In this document: in pieces, positions 35,497-46,268 of the stretch
Numbering within the stretch: position 1 is the stretch's first letter
Layout of the letters: each line of letters starts with the position of its first letter
Source of the DNA: Bacteroidales bacterium UBA5371
GTDB taxonomy: Bacteria; Bacteroidota; Bacteroidia; Bacteroidales; P3
DNA length: 64,000 nucleotides
Reading direction: 5' to 3'
Assembly (NCBI GenBank): GCA_002407855.1
Contig: DHPF01000006.1
Location: 62,001 to 126,000, forward strand
The notes under the pieces: model-generated
Database searches by the model: none
Seen by the model: the letters and a program-made list of their open reading frames with translations, nothing else
Told to the model about the DNA's origin: nothing
Position numbers and translations under genes: made by a program

Positions 35497-37332
35497 CTAA
35501 TTCTTATTTGTTTTATTTATTTTATTTGCAGTTACTCTCTTCGATAATTTGAAAGGATTGGTCTTGATAACATATTTATTTTTGCGTAATAGATGAATAA
35601 CAAATCCTATAATCACAATAATCAAAATAGGTAAACCAATATTCACAACTTGCCAAAATGATTTCTCTCTTTCGGCCTTTACGTTATCTAACTTTCTCAT
35701 TGCAACCTCCCTTGAACGAATAGGTATCATATCCTCATCACCACAAAGATAGTTTACGCAGTTAATCAAGAACTCTTTATTGCCATACATATCACGAGTA
35801 TATTTATCATAACCCAAAGGCAAAGGGTTACCGCCCGAGAAGTCATTCCTTATGATATCCCCATCGGCAACAACAATCATTGAGTTTATTGTATCGCAAT
35901 TCTCTTTAAATGCAATCATATCGTTGTTTTCCATTTCAGGAGCCAAGCGATGTTTGAAAGCAGAGGTAAATATTCCTTCCAAAAGCATTGCAACAGGGAG
36001 GTTAGAAAGGTTGAAAAGTCTTGCGTCTTGTCGTTGTTTGAGCATTTCCAAAGAAACAACAGCAGGAGCATTCATAATACGAGTATTTTTAGAACTTATA
36101 AGCAAAGGGGTCTTTTTAATGTTATTTTGAATGGTATCAATACTGCTTACAAACTGCATCTTTACAGGGTTTATCTTATCAGTAATTATATGATTGGAAT
36201 TAGGACTAATAATAGGGAAGAAGTTCCAAGGGAAATAAGAATATTGAGGAGTATTATCCCCATAATAACCTGTAATAATAGGCACTTGAGAACATTGCAT
36301 ATCCATAACCAAATTAGTGTTTAATCTAACTCCATAACGAAACAATGGGTCATCAACTCCTGTAAAATTGGTAATAGCATAAGTTTCGCCCTTGTTTTGA
36401 ATACTATCCATAGAGCAAAGCAAGGGATCAACGAGCCAAAGTATCTTACCTCCATGCATAACGAATTGATCCAATATATAGAAATCCTTATAGGAAAAAA
36501 CCTTAGTTGGATTAGCAATAATTAAAGTCTTATAGATGTTTCTAAACTTTACCTCGTTAGGACGTAAAGAGTCATAAATTCTTTCTGTAACTGCATTTAG
36601 CTTTTCATCTAAGGTAACTGTATCTACTGCATAGAAATCATTTATGCTTGAAACAAAATCCCACATATAAGGTAAGTCCCACTCTCCATGACCTCTGATA
36701 ATGGCAATCCTGTTTTTAAATGTAGTAGTCAAACCTCTTAGAGCCGAATAAAGATTATACTCAAGGTTTTGAATAGAGCTATTGAGTATCTCCGCTTCCC
36801 CTGTACCCTTAGTGCTAACAAGCGAAACAACCTTTGTCTCTCCCTTATAAGTTATCTCCAAATAAGGAAACATATATTGCCTAACTTGTCCGTCTTTTTG
36901 TGCAGAAGTCTTTAAGATAGGCCGAAAGCCTTTTTCAAACAAACGATGATAAAACTCTGCCTGCTCTTTCTTATCTTTAAAATCATTAGGGTTACGAAAC
37001 TCAAACTCAATATTCTTATTGTAAGAGCGTAGTTGATTTATCATCTCACGAGTCTCGTTTCTCAAACGCTTATAGTCAGAAGGAAGTTCCCCCTCTAAAT
37101 AACAACGGATAAAAACGACATCATCAATATTCTTTAATAAGCTCTTAGTGGATTTAGAAAGGGTATAACGTTTCTCGTTGGTAAGATCTAAGCGTGTAAA
37201 GAAATAATAGCCAACAACATTAAGAAAAATAATAATCACCAACCCAATTGCAAGCTGTAAGATATGAGAACGCTTAACATCAGTTTTAGCATCAGGCTTT
37301 GCAAATATCTTCTTTAAAAAACTAAACTTCAT
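35497..37332 (-). CDS. gldG: Gliding-associated ABC transporter protein GldG
   Basis: 611 residues with a cytoplasmic start, a membrane helix at ~27-47 and a second at ~575-593. A large periplasmic part of the ABC-transport-auxiliary type has LTNEKRYTLSKSTKSLLKNIDDVVFI, IAIIRGHGEWDLPYMWD and FVMHGGKILWLVDP. GldA/GldF/GldG form an ABC transporter needed for gliding in Flavobacterium johnsoniae. gldA is not in the window. Confidence 0.93.
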   Translation of the reverse strand: MKFSFLKKIFAKPDAKTDVKRSHILQLAIGLVIIIFLNVVGYYFFTRLDLTNEKRYTLSKSTKSLLKNIDDVVFIRCYLEGELPSDYKRLRNETREMINQLRSYNKNIEFEFRNPNDFKDKKEQAEFYHRLFEKGFRPILKTSAQKDGQVRQYMFPYLEITYKGETKVVSLVSTKGTGEAEILNSSIQNLEYNLYSALRGLTTTFKNRIAIIRGHGEWDLPYMWDFVSSINDFYAVDTVTLDEKLNAVTERIYDSLRPNEVKFRNIYKTLIIANPTKVFSYKDFYILDQFVMHGGKILWLVDPLLCSMDSIQNKGETYAITNFTGVDDPLFRYGVRLNTNLVMDMQCSQVPIITGYYGDNTPQYSYFPWNFFPIISPNSNHIITDKINPVKMQFVSSIDTIQNNIKKTPLLISSKNTRIMNAPAVVSLEMLKQRQDARLFNLSNLPVAMLLEGIFTSAFKHRLAPEMENNDMIAFKENCDTINSMIVVADGDIIRNDFSGGNPLPLGYDKYTRDMYGNKEFLINCVNYLCGDEDMIPIRSREVAMRKLDNVKAEREKSFWQVVNIGLPILIIVIIGFVIHLLRKNKYVIKTNPFKLSKRVTANKINKTNKN

Positions 37333-37406
37333 ATCCCTATTCTCTTTATATTAAATCTCTTTTTTCTTTTAATAATTCTTTTGTCTAAATGTTTATTTAT
37401 ATTTTC

Positions 37407-38144
37407 TTATTTCTTCCAATTCCTGCTTTCCAAACTAATTTTGGTCAGCAAAAGAAAGAATGCCATTGCACTAAGATAATAAATAATATCCCTTGAATCA
37501 ATAACCCCTCTGCTTATAGAAGTATAGTGATGATTTATTCCAATAGACTTAATGGCTAAATCCCAATTGCCAAAAATACCTAAGCTTGTTATGGCATCAA
37601 ATCCAATATATGCAAAGGCAGACAATAAAACCGAAACAATAAAGGCTACAATTTGGTTATTTGTAATGGAGGAAGCAAAAATGCCAATACTCACAAAGAC
37701 CCCGCCTAAGAATAAAAGTCCTATGTATGAGCCAATAATACCACCTAAATCTAAGTTTCCTTTCGGAGCACCAAGATTATAAATGGCGACAATATATACC
37801 ACAGTAGGCAATAAAGAAAACACCACCAATGACACCCCTGCTAAAAACTTTGCCATAATAATAGAAATATCACTAAGTGGCTTAGTAAGCAGAAGTTCTA
37901 TTGTTCCATTCTTTTTTTCTTCGGCAAACATCTTCATAGTAATGGCTGGGATAAGGAACAAAAACACCCAAGGCGAAAGCACAAATAAACCATCAATGCC
38001 GGCATAGCCAAATTCCAAGACATTAAACCCAAAAGGCAATACCCAAAGCAATAATCCCATCACCGCAAGGAAAACAATAATAGTAATATAGCCAATTAGT
38101 GAAGAAAGAAAGCTATTTAACTCTTTTAAAAATAATACATACAT
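37407..38144 (-). CDS. gldF: Gliding-associated ABC transporter permease GldF
   Basis: 245 residues and six predicted membrane helices of the ABC-2 permease type. LFLIPAITMKMFAEEKKNGTIELLLTKPLSD holds the conserved coupling region. It lies 74 bases upstream of gldG in the same direction, downstream of sprA but with its own -7 box, so the gldFG-DUF4340 unit can be expressed separately from sprA. Confidence 0.93.
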   Translation of the reverse strand: MYVLFLKELNSFLSSLIGYITIIVFLAVMGLLLWVLPFGFNVLEFGYAGIDGLFVLSPWVFLFLIPAITMKMFAEEKKNGTIELLLTKPLSDISIIMAKFLAGVSLVVFSLLPTVVYIVAIYNLGAPKGNLDLGGIIGSYIGLLFLGGVFVSIGIFASSITNNQIVAFIVSVLLSAFAYIGFDAITSLGIFGNWDLAIKSIGINHHYTSISRGVIDSRDIIYYLSAMAFFLLLTKISLESRNWKK

Positions 38145-38191
38145 TAATCTTATAGATATTTATTGTAAAAATATAACTCTTTTGCAATTTG

Positions 38192-38199
38192 CAAACTTA
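38192..38199 (-). promoter_or_regulatory. -7 box of gldF
   Basis: On the - strand this reads TAAGTTTG followed by C, 47 bases before gldF. Confidence 0.5.
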
Positions 38200-38261
38200 C
38201 GAATATTATTTGAAATATTATCTATCAAATCTCTATTTGTTATTGCTCTAAACCAAATCAA

Positions 38262-38360
38262 GTATCAAGAAATTAAAATCAAGAGTTATTAAATTAGAAT
38301 CAAGTTTCAGTAAATTAGAATCAAGTTTGGTTAAATTAGAATCAAGAGTTATAAAATTAG
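38262..38360 (-). repeat. TTGATTCTAA array overlapping the sprA stop, five units
   Basis: TAGAATCAAG-type units step by 21 bases on the + strand. The first unit in the transcription direction contains the last codons and stop of sprA (38349-38351), so the repeat begins inside the gene's 3' end. Confidence 0.85.
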
Positions 38361-41300
38361 TTTGAGCTTGAAACCTCCTTGCGTCATTGAGTTAGGATAA
38401 GAATTTGATATGTATGGTGTGTTGATGGTCATTTCAAAGAAAGCTGTAAGAAGGATTTTTTCTGTAATAGCATATTCTCCCGAAATGTTAAGGTTTAATA
38501 CATCACTACCAGAGGACATTATGTTTACTCTTTGGTCTATTTTTCTAAGAATTGTTGTGTTCTTTGCCCACGAGAGGCTTGCTCTAAGGTCAATATCACT
38601 TTTTAATTCTCTTGATGAATTACCTGCTCGGATATTTAGTTGTACGTCTTTAAACCTATACCCTCCGCCAATAACATATTCTAATTGATTCAGTTCTGTC
38701 AGCTGATTATTAGAAAAGCTCAATGCAAGTCGTCGGTTTTTCCTTACTTCAAAGTTTGCTTGAAGGCTGTTTTTAAAGTTTGCATCTACCTTTATCAGAG
38801 GGCTAAATGCTTCCGAAATGGAGATATTATCTATCACATCTTTGGCAAGGTAGTTATTGTTTAGCTGGTTTCTTATCCACTCTGTTCCGTAGTCGTAGCG
38901 AGAATCAACCGGTACTCTTACATCTGAAGTAAATGCCCCTACGTTATATGTTGAAGTATATGCATTGGAAATAGTTATTGAGTTTATCCATTTCTGTAAA
39001 ACTTTAACCTTACCAAGTCCGGTATAGTCTATCATCCAATTAGGAAGAGGCAGTTTGTTAAATGGATGAAGGGAACGTGAATTAGGGTCAGAGCCAGTGT
39101 AGGCTGCCAAAAAGGCTGGAATTAAGACTTGTTGAGACGTTGCTCCATAGCCATCAGGATAGTATTTCCCATTAATTGTATCTAAGAGCATATTACCGGT
39201 GTAGTTAGGATTAGAGTTTGCAAGTCGTGTTGCAATAATACTTCGGTATTCTAAAAACTCGTTGAAGGTTTGGCTTTCATTATCTTTTCCTAATGACCTA
39301 AAAAAGGTGGTAAGAGCTATAATTGAGGTGCTATAATTACCGGTTCTCATCGGAGAGGTAGGTCCAACGATTCCATCTACTGCATTGTCATATTTGTAGT
39401 AAGCAAGGTAGCTCTCCGATTGTGTTTGAGTGAACTTTAAGTTAATCCTGAAATCAGGGATAGGCTCTATATTGACTTGTCCGTTTAGGGTGGAGTTTTC
39501 TTTTCGTTGGAAGGCGTTGTTCATTAAAGAGTCCTTTGATAGCCAACCTCTTTCTATTGCTCTGTCCATTATGTTTGCTTGTGAGCCGAATATGAATCCA
39601 ACACCCGGTGCCCAATTATTGTTTGGACTCATTCCAAAGTTCCGAGCAACAGGCATAAAACCAGGTATAAATGTACCCTGTGTGTTTGAGTAATTAAAGC
39701 TTGCAGTTTTAATACTTGTTAAGAGCCTTATAGAGTATTCCCCTATTACTTTAAACACCTTTGTTGCGGTAGACTCAGTTGAATCTTTCTTGTCATTGGC
39801 GTCTTTTTTTAACTCTGCTGACCTTTGAGTATCTTTCTTATTCCTAACATTAAGGTTTCTTTGTATAGGTTTATTAGTTTTCGGAGCAAGAGCTCTTTTT
39901 ACAAATGGTATCTTATTATATATTGTAATAAAGCTTAGGTTAGTATTTATGGTAAATCTGGCACTATTTTCAATAGTATTTCCTAATCTTTCCATAGCTT
40001 GCGTTGAGCCAGTGAAGGTATATTCTCCGGTATAGGTAGTAGATACTCTTACCCAATCTAAGTAAGGAAGCTTTTGTATTGGAACAATCCAGCTAAGGTC
40101 TGTTTTTTGGGTATATATCTGAGCTCGTCCAAGGTCAAAAACAGATGTCCAAACGGAGTCTCTTTTTTCTTTGCTGTCAATTTTACCTTTTGGTTCATCA
40201 ATTCTTGCATTCATGGTTGCATTATAGTTTAGTTTTAGGTTTTGAGTTATGTCGTGAGCAAAAGTATAGGCTCTATTCCAATAGAATTGCTTGAAGTAGT
40301 AAGGTTCCATTATAACTATTCCTTGGCTTTTTGGTCTAATTAATGTCTCTTCAAAATCGCGTATGGCCTCTGTTCTAAATGTTATGGTTTTTGGCTTATA
40401 GTTGAAGGTAAAGTCTCTTAATATGGCAAATGCTTTATATTTAAATATTTTTACTTTACTGAATGGTCTTATTGGTTTACTTTTGAAGTTGTAGTTATAG
40501 TTTATTCCACCACGTTGCTGTGTTTTAGAGTTATATTCAATATCAACATCTCTTCTGAAGATATTTGAGTAGGAGTAGGAGGCGTCAAAATTCTCTATAC
40601 CCAATAAATATTGTTTAGAATCTGCTGTTTGGATTTTCTCTTTTCTTATGTTCATAAAGTTAAGATTAGTCCTTGCTGTATAGTCTTGAACCATATGTCT
40701 GATTGAGTCTCTTTCTTTCTCAGTTTTGTAGGTCATTAGGTCATCTTTCAAAAGTACGTCTGGGTCTAATGGATTGTAGCGAGGGTTGCTTATTTGTTGT
40801 GAGTAGTCAAAGTGCATTGGAAGACTTATTCCAGCGGTTTTTGGCAAGAACTTGCCTAATTGGATATTTGTTGAAATATCAAAAGTTCCAACGTTGTCTT
40901 GCGATATTTCTGAGATAGATTGTTCTAATGTTCCAAATCCTGCCGAACGATAAGAGCCCGATATAGCTAAATCTCCTAAGTCTGCCAAGTTTGTTCTTGC
41001 AAAACCCACCGCAGCAAAACCAGATGCCTTATTGAAGTCTGCTAATCTTAATTCGTTTATCCATACTTCAACACTTTTGGCTAACATATCATCGTTATCA
41101 TTTATATGCACCTTTTTTGGATTTCTAACACCAATCATCATAACCTTAACATTACTAATGCTTGGAGAACCTAATACTGTAACCTTTTTCCCCTCCACAA
41201 TTTCATAGTAAGGTATTAAGGACGAAACAGAATTATCACCCGAACGAACCTTTTTGTTTCTACTTTCTTTAACCTTTACAATCTTTTCCAAATCAAGTTC

Positions 41301-44300
41301 AACATTATTTGCCTTAGGCCATATAGCTTCTTCGTTAGAAGAACCAGTGTACCATGGAGTGAAATTAAGAGGAAGCTCGTATTCGTAATAGTTATGAGTG
41401 AAGTCTGAACCAAGACGAACAAATAAACTTACTTCACCATTTCTATAATTGTCTCCTTCGTTTACCTTTTCAGCATGAACAAACATTTGCATTTTTTTGT
41501 ATTGTCTCATGTCAAAATCAGATGTCTTGTATATTGCTCTTGCATCACCGTCAGATAAATCGGTAATCTTCATACTTAGAGATTGTTCGTTTAATTGCTG
41601 AAAACTTGTTGAGCGATATTCTTTTTCTCTTTCAATGCCTGGTGGTATAACATAAGGTATTGGCGACCTTTTTCCATTCTCTTCAATATTTACTGAGGCC
41701 ACTGTAAATGTTGTATTCTCGGTTTGAGTCCCCGAAATATACATTCCTTCTGTCATTAGATTATCAGTATATTTCCTCCAATCACCACTAACTAATTCAA
41801 GAGTTGCAAAACGCAAGATTACTGGCTCTTCAAACTCTTTTAGAAACATTCTAATAAAACGTATAGACTGGAAGCCTTGCATTGCTCCAACTGTCTTTTG
41901 AGGATTACGAATAGGAACTTTAAATTGATACCATTTGCAATCTGTATATTCTCCATTAGGTAGAGAAATGTTTTGTGCGTGTTGGATGTCTGTAATGTAG
42001 TTCTGCCCAACAACAAGATTTGATGGGTCTAAATCAATTATATATTCGTAATAGTTTTCTGCCTCACTTAAAGTATTATCTTGATTTATATCTTCTACAT
42101 TAGGCAATGAAGTTTGTTGAGTAGGATAAGCCTCGGTCGTGTTATCAGATATTGCAGAGTTGCCTTCGGAATTATTATAATTTTTATACCTATCTGTAAT
42201 CTTTACATTATTATTATCGTAGAAAGTGCTTCTAAAATAGCGAAAATCATCAGCCGAAGGGTCATTCTTTAAAGAAGCATAAGCGTCAGCATTCAATTGT
42301 CCTTGTGCAATTTCTAAGAAACGAGAAAAGAAACTTTCTTCATCTTGTGAAGATATGCCATCGTAACCTATGTCTTGATACTGCCTTGAAGTAGGGTCAT
42401 TATTAAATGCATTTACTATTGATTGAAGCTTTGGAACTCTTCCCCAGATTGTAGTATCTACATCAACTACTGTGGCATTTGCAGGCAATCCATTTTCAAA
42501 ACTCTTTCTTCCATCTCTAAGAATATCTTCTGAAATATCTCCTAAGTTAAAATAAAGTTTTCCTCCTCTTGCTGTTTCGTTATTAATAAAAGGATCCATT
42601 AACCAGAATTCAATGTATTCAATGTTGGCTGCTTCAAAGTCGGTTGCTTCCAATTTCCTCATTATACCAGCCCAACGAGTGTTAGGATTGTTTAATTTTC
42701 CATCAGGGCTTAATCCTGCAGAATACACACTTGTCGTATCATAATTATAAGGACCTCTTTCGGAAGGGTAAAAAGCAATATTAAATTCTCTAATATTAGT
42801 TGGCTGCCCAGAAGGAATTTCTTTATTAGGGTGAACTTCTCTTTCTAATATCTGACGAGCATAAGGTTGAGAGCGGTCTTCCTTGTTTATATTAGATGGC
42901 ATATTTGAGCTATTATAAAAAATATCATCAATACTATACCATGCTAATTTTGCTCTATTGAAACCATATTCTAATCCTGTTGTTGGATGAGTTTCAGGAA
43001 ATAATGCATTTGCAGAAGAATAGTCTTGAGGAGTACTTGCCAAGTGCCATGCTCCAACAGCTCTAAGGTCTATTGATATTTTAGCTGCTTCAAAGTCGTC
43101 TATATATGCAGTACCTGAATTACCAATTACGGAAGGATTACCAGGAATAAAATGAGCAAATTCACCATTAAGGGTAAGTGTGGAAGGTGCTTTTGTGGAA
43201 TAGAAAGGAAGTAAATCAAGTAGTTTGGTTATAAAGTTTACATCTTTCTTGTAATTGAAATCAAAACCCCAAAGAGTATTACTCATTGGCTCTTCTTTGT
43301 AGTTTACTTTGGTGGTAATTGGACTTTCGTGAAGATTCATTAAGGTTGCTCCAATATTGAAATCTTTATTAAGTTCATAACTTGCCCTAAATCCCATCAT
43401 TCGCTTAGTTGTAAGGTTCATAAGTTGATGCGATTCTGTTGAAACGGTGATAGGGGTTCCTGAACTCAAATAACCAGGGTTGATAATTTTAACTCTACCC
43501 ATAGCGTAATCCACAGTATAATCTATTCCTTCTGTAAGAGTGATACCTCCTGCCATAACTTTAACAGAGCCCTTAGGTATATTTATACCTTTTAATGAGA
43601 TTTCTGAACTTGACTCTGATTTATATCTACCCTCTAAATAGAATTTATTTTTATCGGGATATTGTTGAGCTTGCGAAAGAGTCAGAGTGTAGAGAGAGTC
43701 AAAGCAGTACTTACTCGCAATATCATCATCATTTAAAAGAGAACGAAGGTCCTTACCAAAAGGTTCAACATAAGGGAAAATGATCAGCCCTCTATCCGAA
43801 ACGATTGTCCCTCCATTAACAATAGCATTATCAATATAGTCAAATACTCCATCAGGAAAAGGATTTTGTTGATTATCCATTCTATCTAAGCCAAAAACTC
43901 TAATAAGAGGAATCCCTTTTAAACTTCCTTCTCCAAAATATCCTGTTGGAATACCCTGCTCGTCTCCCTGATACAAAATATTCAAACGAAAATCTTCTCT
44001 TTGGACTTGATTTGCTTGAAGATAATAAATATTCTTCATCATTAGCTTCCACATAGGGTTTTTAACATTGAGAGAAGAGCTCTTTAATAGTTTTACAACT
44101 AAAGTATTTGGATCATTTATTCCTTCATCAGAGAATTCCCCTACCTGATATATTGTAGAGTCCCCAATTATTTGATAACGGAATGCAACAGCCAAAACTT
44201 GATCATTGCTCAAAGGTTGATTTAAAGAAATAAAACCTAAGCGAGAGTTAAAAGTATATTCGTATGGCGTTAGCTTTCGAGCACTTTCAATCTTTTCGTA

Positions 44301-45542
44301 AGTTTGTCCTGCAACAAAACCCATACTCTGTAACAATGAACTAATATTATTAATATTGCGTAAACTTTCAGAATTTACAACAGATAATAAATTATTAGAT
44401 CTTATTCCATCAGGAAGATAAGAACCTCCAGGGTTCTCAATTGCAGGATTTTGTCCATAAGGTTTTTGTTCCCCAAGGTCAGAAAAAGCAACCAAGTTTC
44501 TATTTTCATTTATGGCAGCTCCAACATTTGTTCTCCAAACCTCAATCTTAATAATATTAACATTGGAGTTTATTAAAGGGAGTGAAGCCATTGCATTATT
44601 ATAGTTTTCGTAAAAATACTGCGATAGAAAGTAATTCTTATTAGCTTCGTATTGGTCAGCTTTAAATTGGAATTCTCTTAACTCAGCACCACCTTCAATG
44701 GTTTGATGATTTGATTCTGACTTTTGTTCAGAAAAGACGGCATCCACAAATAGCTTTCCAAACTTCAAACGTGTTGAAACTCCAAAAAGAGTTTGAGAGC
44801 CTTGAATAAGAGATGTTGGTAAAGGAAATGAAATATGACCAACCTCAATTTTTTGAATTATATTATCTTCTTTACCTTCATATTTTAATTTAAGCTCATT
44901 TTCAAATGAAAAAGTAGCCTCTGTATTATAATTCAAATTAAAAGAAATAGCCTCTCCAATTTTTGCAGTAACATTTAATTGGATGCTCTCATCAAAATCA
45001 AATCTTGTAACACTACGTTGGTTCTCTTGTATAGATAAATCTTCTCGTTTATTGTTTACAATTGCAAATTTTAGTTCTGCACTACCAACAGGACGAATGT
45101 CAATTGTCTGACCACCAAAAATTGTTTCAAAGAGTTCGGAATTAATCCTTAGTTGAGGTATTAAATTATCTAAAACTCCATCATTTGAAGAGGTCATCTT
45201 GGCTGTTGAAGAACGATTTTTCCAATAATCGTTAATCATCTTATCCATATCATAGTTTTGATAATCGGAAAAAGATAATACCCTACGTTCTATAATTAAA
45301 TCTCCAATGCGTTTAATAAGAATATACTCATTATTCTTAGCATCATATTCTATTTCAGTAGTTATATTAGTGGGATTTTGTAAGTGTAAAGGGCTTGTCC
45401 CATCAATCCCATAGCGAGTACTATCTGGATTAAACAAAGATGAGGGAGATACATTTGTATAACCCTTAGTAGTAAAAAATATAGAAATCAAGATAACAAA
45501 AAGACCTAAAAGCCCTCTGCTACTATTTTTTATCTTCATCAA
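38349..45542 (-). CDS. sprA: SprA, outer-membrane translocon of the type IX secretion system
   Basis: 2397 residues, in the family range of about 2,400. A signal peptide (to ~residue 28) precedes very long beta-rich repeats. Typical text includes GSAELKFAIVNNKREDLSIQ, YKGETKV-like strands, YIDDFEAAKISIDLRAVGAW and GAWHLASTPQDY. It ends with an aromatic-rich barrel strand (KLKLIL). In Flavobacterium johnsoniae SprA is a giant single-chain barrel that exports T9SS cargo. It sits 9 bases after ruvA and is likely cotranscribed from the ruvA promoter. No T9SS cargo C-terminal domain is seen in the neighbouring proteins. Confidence 0.97.
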   Translation of the reverse strand: MMKIKNSSRGLLGLFVILISIFFTTKGYTNVSPSSLFNPDSTRYGIDGTSPLHLQNPTNITTEIEYDAKNNEYILIKRIGDLIIERRVLSFSDYQNYDMDKMINDYWKNRSSTAKMTSSNDGVLDNLIPQLRINSELFETIFGGQTIDIRPVGSAELKFAIVNNKREDLSIQENQRSVTRFDFDESIQLNVTAKIGEAISFNLNYNTEATFSFENELKLKYEGKEDNIIQKIEVGHISFPLPTSLIQGSQTLFGVSTRLKFGKLFVDAVFSEQKSESNHQTIEGGAELREFQFKADQYEANKNYFLSQYFYENYNNAMASLPLINSNVNIIKIEVWRTNVGAAINENRNLVAFSDLGEQKPYGQNPAIENPGGSYLPDGIRSNNLLSVVNSESLRNINNISSLLQSMGFVAGQTYEKIESARKLTPYEYTFNSRLGFISLNQPLSNDQVLAVAFRYQIIGDSTIYQVGEFSDEGINDPNTLVVKLLKSSSLNVKNPMWKLMMKNIYYLQANQVQREDFRLNILYQGDEQGIPTGYFGEGSLKGIPLIRVFGLDRMDNQQNPFPDGVFDYIDNAIVNGGTIVSDRGLIIFPYVEPFGKDLRSLLNDDDIASKYCFDSLYTLTLSQAQQYPDKNKFYLEGRYKSESSSEISLKGINIPKGSVKVMAGGITLTEGIDYTVDYAMGRVKIINPGYLSSGTPITVSTESHQLMNLTTKRMMGFRASYELNKDFNIGATLMNLHESPITTKVNYKEEPMSNTLWGFDFNYKKDVNFITKLLDLLPFYSTKAPSTLTLNGEFAHFIPGNPSVIGNSGTAYIDDFEAAKISIDLRAVGAWHLASTPQDYSSANALFPETHPTTGLEYGFNRAKLAWYSIDDIFYNSSNMPSNINKEDRSQPYARQILEREVHPNKEIPSGQPTNIREFNIAFYPSERGPYNYDTTSVYSAGLSPDGKLNNPNTRWAGIMRKLEATDFEAANIEYIEFWLMDPFINNETARGGKLYFNLGDISEDILRDGRKSFENGLPANATVVDVDTTIWGRVPKLQSIVNAFNNDPTSRQYQDIGYDGISSQDEESFFSRFLEIAQGQLNADAYASLKNDPSADDFRYFRSTFYDNNNVKITDRYKNYNNSEGNSAISDNTTEAYPTQQTSLPNVEDINQDNTLSEAENYYEYIIDLDPSNLVVGQNYITDIQHAQNISLPNGEYTDCKWYQFKVPIRNPQKTVGAMQGFQSIRFIRMFLKEFEEPVILRFATLELVSGDWRKYTDNLMTEGMYISGTQTENTTFTVASVNIEENGKRSPIPYVIPPGIEREKEYRSTSFQQLNEQSLSMKITDLSDGDARAIYKTSDFDMRQYKKMQMFVHAEKVNEGDNYRNGEVSLFVRLGSDFTHNYYEYELPLNFTPWYTGSSNEEAIWPKANNVELDLEKIVKVKESRNKKVRSGDNSVSSLIPYYEIVEGKKVTVLGSPSISNVKVMMIGVRNPKKVHINDNDDMLAKSVEVWINELRLADFNKASGFAAVGFARTNLADLGDLAISGSYRSAGFGTLEQSISEISQDNVGTFDISTNIQLGKFLPKTAGISLPMHFDYSQQISNPRYNPLDPDVLLKDDLMTYKTEKERDSIRHMVQDYTARTNLNFMNIRKEKIQTADSKQYLLGIENFDASYSYSNIFRRDVDIEYNSKTQQRGGINYNYNFKSKPIRPFSKVKIFKYKAFAILRDFTFNYKPKTITFRTEAIRDFEETLIRPKSQGIVIMEPYYFKQFYWNRAYTFAHDITQNLKLNYNATMNARIDEPKGKIDSKEKRDSVWTSVFDLGRAQIYTQKTDLSWIVPIQKLPYLDWVRVSTTYTGEYTFTGSTQAMERLGNTIENSARFTINTNLSFITIYNKIPFVKRALAPKTNKPIQRNLNVRNKKDTQRSAELKKDANDKKDSTESTATKVFKVIGEYSIRLLTSIKTASFNYSNTQGTFIPGFMPVARNFGMSPNNNWAPGVGFIFGSQANIMDRAIERGWLSKDSLMNNAFQRKENSTLNGQVNIEPIPDFRINLKFTQTQSESYLAYYKYDNAVDGIVGPTSPMRTGNYSTSIIALTTFFRSLGKDNESQTFNEFLEYRSIIATRLANSNPNYTGNMLLDTINGKYYPDGYGATSQQVLIPAFLAAYTGSDPNSRSLHPFNKLPLPNWMIDYTGLGKVKVLQKWINSITISNAYTSTYNVGAFTSDVRVPVDSRYDYGTEWIRNQLNNNYLAKDVIDNISISEAFSPLIKVDANFKNSLQANFEVRKNRRLALSFSNNQLTELNQLEYVIGGGYRFKDVQLNIRAGNSSRELKSDIDLRASLSWAKNTTILRKIDQRVNIMSSGSDVLNLNISGEYAITEKILLTAFFEMTINTPYISNSYPNSMTQGGFKLKLIL

Positions 45543-45551
45543 GAAATCTTA

Positions 45552-46133
45552 CTATAATACTTTTAATGCTTGTTTAATTAGCAGTTCTACACTTGCATCA
45601 GGAGCACTTTGAATAATCTTGTTCAAAGCTCTTTCAACTATTATTTTACTAAAACCTAATGTTTGTAGAGCTAATAACGCCTCTTCTTTATTTTTATTGC
45701 TTACAATATTTGTATTAATAATCTCAATATCTAATTTAGATAAAGGATCCTTTAATTCTAAAACAACCCTTTGAGCAGTTTTAGCTCCAATACCCTTAAC
45801 TTGTCTTAAAACATTTATATCCTCTTTTACAATTGCAGTATGCAGTTCGCTTGTGTTCATTGAAGAAAGCATCATTCTTGCAGTATTAACCCCAACACCA
45901 TTAACAGAAATCAAATAACGGAATAATTCTCTTTCCTTCGCAGAATAAAACCCAAATAATTGGTGAGCGTCTTCTCTTACAACATAATGAGTAAGAATTC
46001 TTCCAGAGTCTAAATTCTTAATTTCAGAGTAAGTAGTTAAGCTAATCTCAATATGATAACCCACGCCAGAGGTATTAACCACCACAAACGAAGGGTTTTT
46101 AATATCAAATTTTCCTTCAATAAACTCGTACAT
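45552..46133 (-). CDS. ruvA: Holliday junction DNA helicase subunit RuvA
   Basis: 193 residues. It binds Holliday junctions and loads RuvB. It has the N-terminal OB fold (MYEFIEGKFDIKNPSFVVVNTSGVGYHIEIS), two helix-hairpin-helix motifs (SVNGVGVNTARMML and VKGIGAKTAQRVVLEL) and a C-terminal RuvB-binding domain (EALLALQTLGFSKIIVERAL). The ruvA-sprA pairing is characteristic of Bacteroidota. Confidence 0.97.
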   Translation of the reverse strand: MYEFIEGKFDIKNPSFVVVNTSGVGYHIEISLTTYSEIKNLDSGRILTHYVVREDAHQLFGFYSAKERELFRYLISVNGVGVNTARMMLSSMNTSELHTAIVKEDINVLRQVKGIGAKTAQRVVLELKDPLSKLDIEIINTNIVSNKNKEEALLALQTLGFSKIIVERALNKIIQSAPDASVELLIKQALKVL

Positions 46134-46151
46134 AATAAAATAAATTTAACG

Positions 46152-46159
46152 CAAAAGTA
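46152..46159 (-). promoter_or_regulatory. -7 box of ruvA-sprA
   Basis: On the - strand this reads TACTTTTG followed by C, 18 bases before ruvA. Confidence 0.6.
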
Positions 46160-46233
46160 CTTATAATTTCTCAATTTAAAGAGTTACACATTAAAATAAA
46201 AGAGTAAAACGTAATTTTGATTGGTTTTATTTC

Positions 46234-46241
46234 TAATTTTG
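46234..46241 (+). promoter_or_regulatory. -7 box of panB
   Basis: TAATTTTG followed by C, 27 bases before ATG 46269. The in-frame TTG at 46221 lies upstream of it and is rejected as a start. Confidence 0.6.
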
Positions 46242-46268
46242 CAAATAATTACCAAAGCAAAGAATAAA

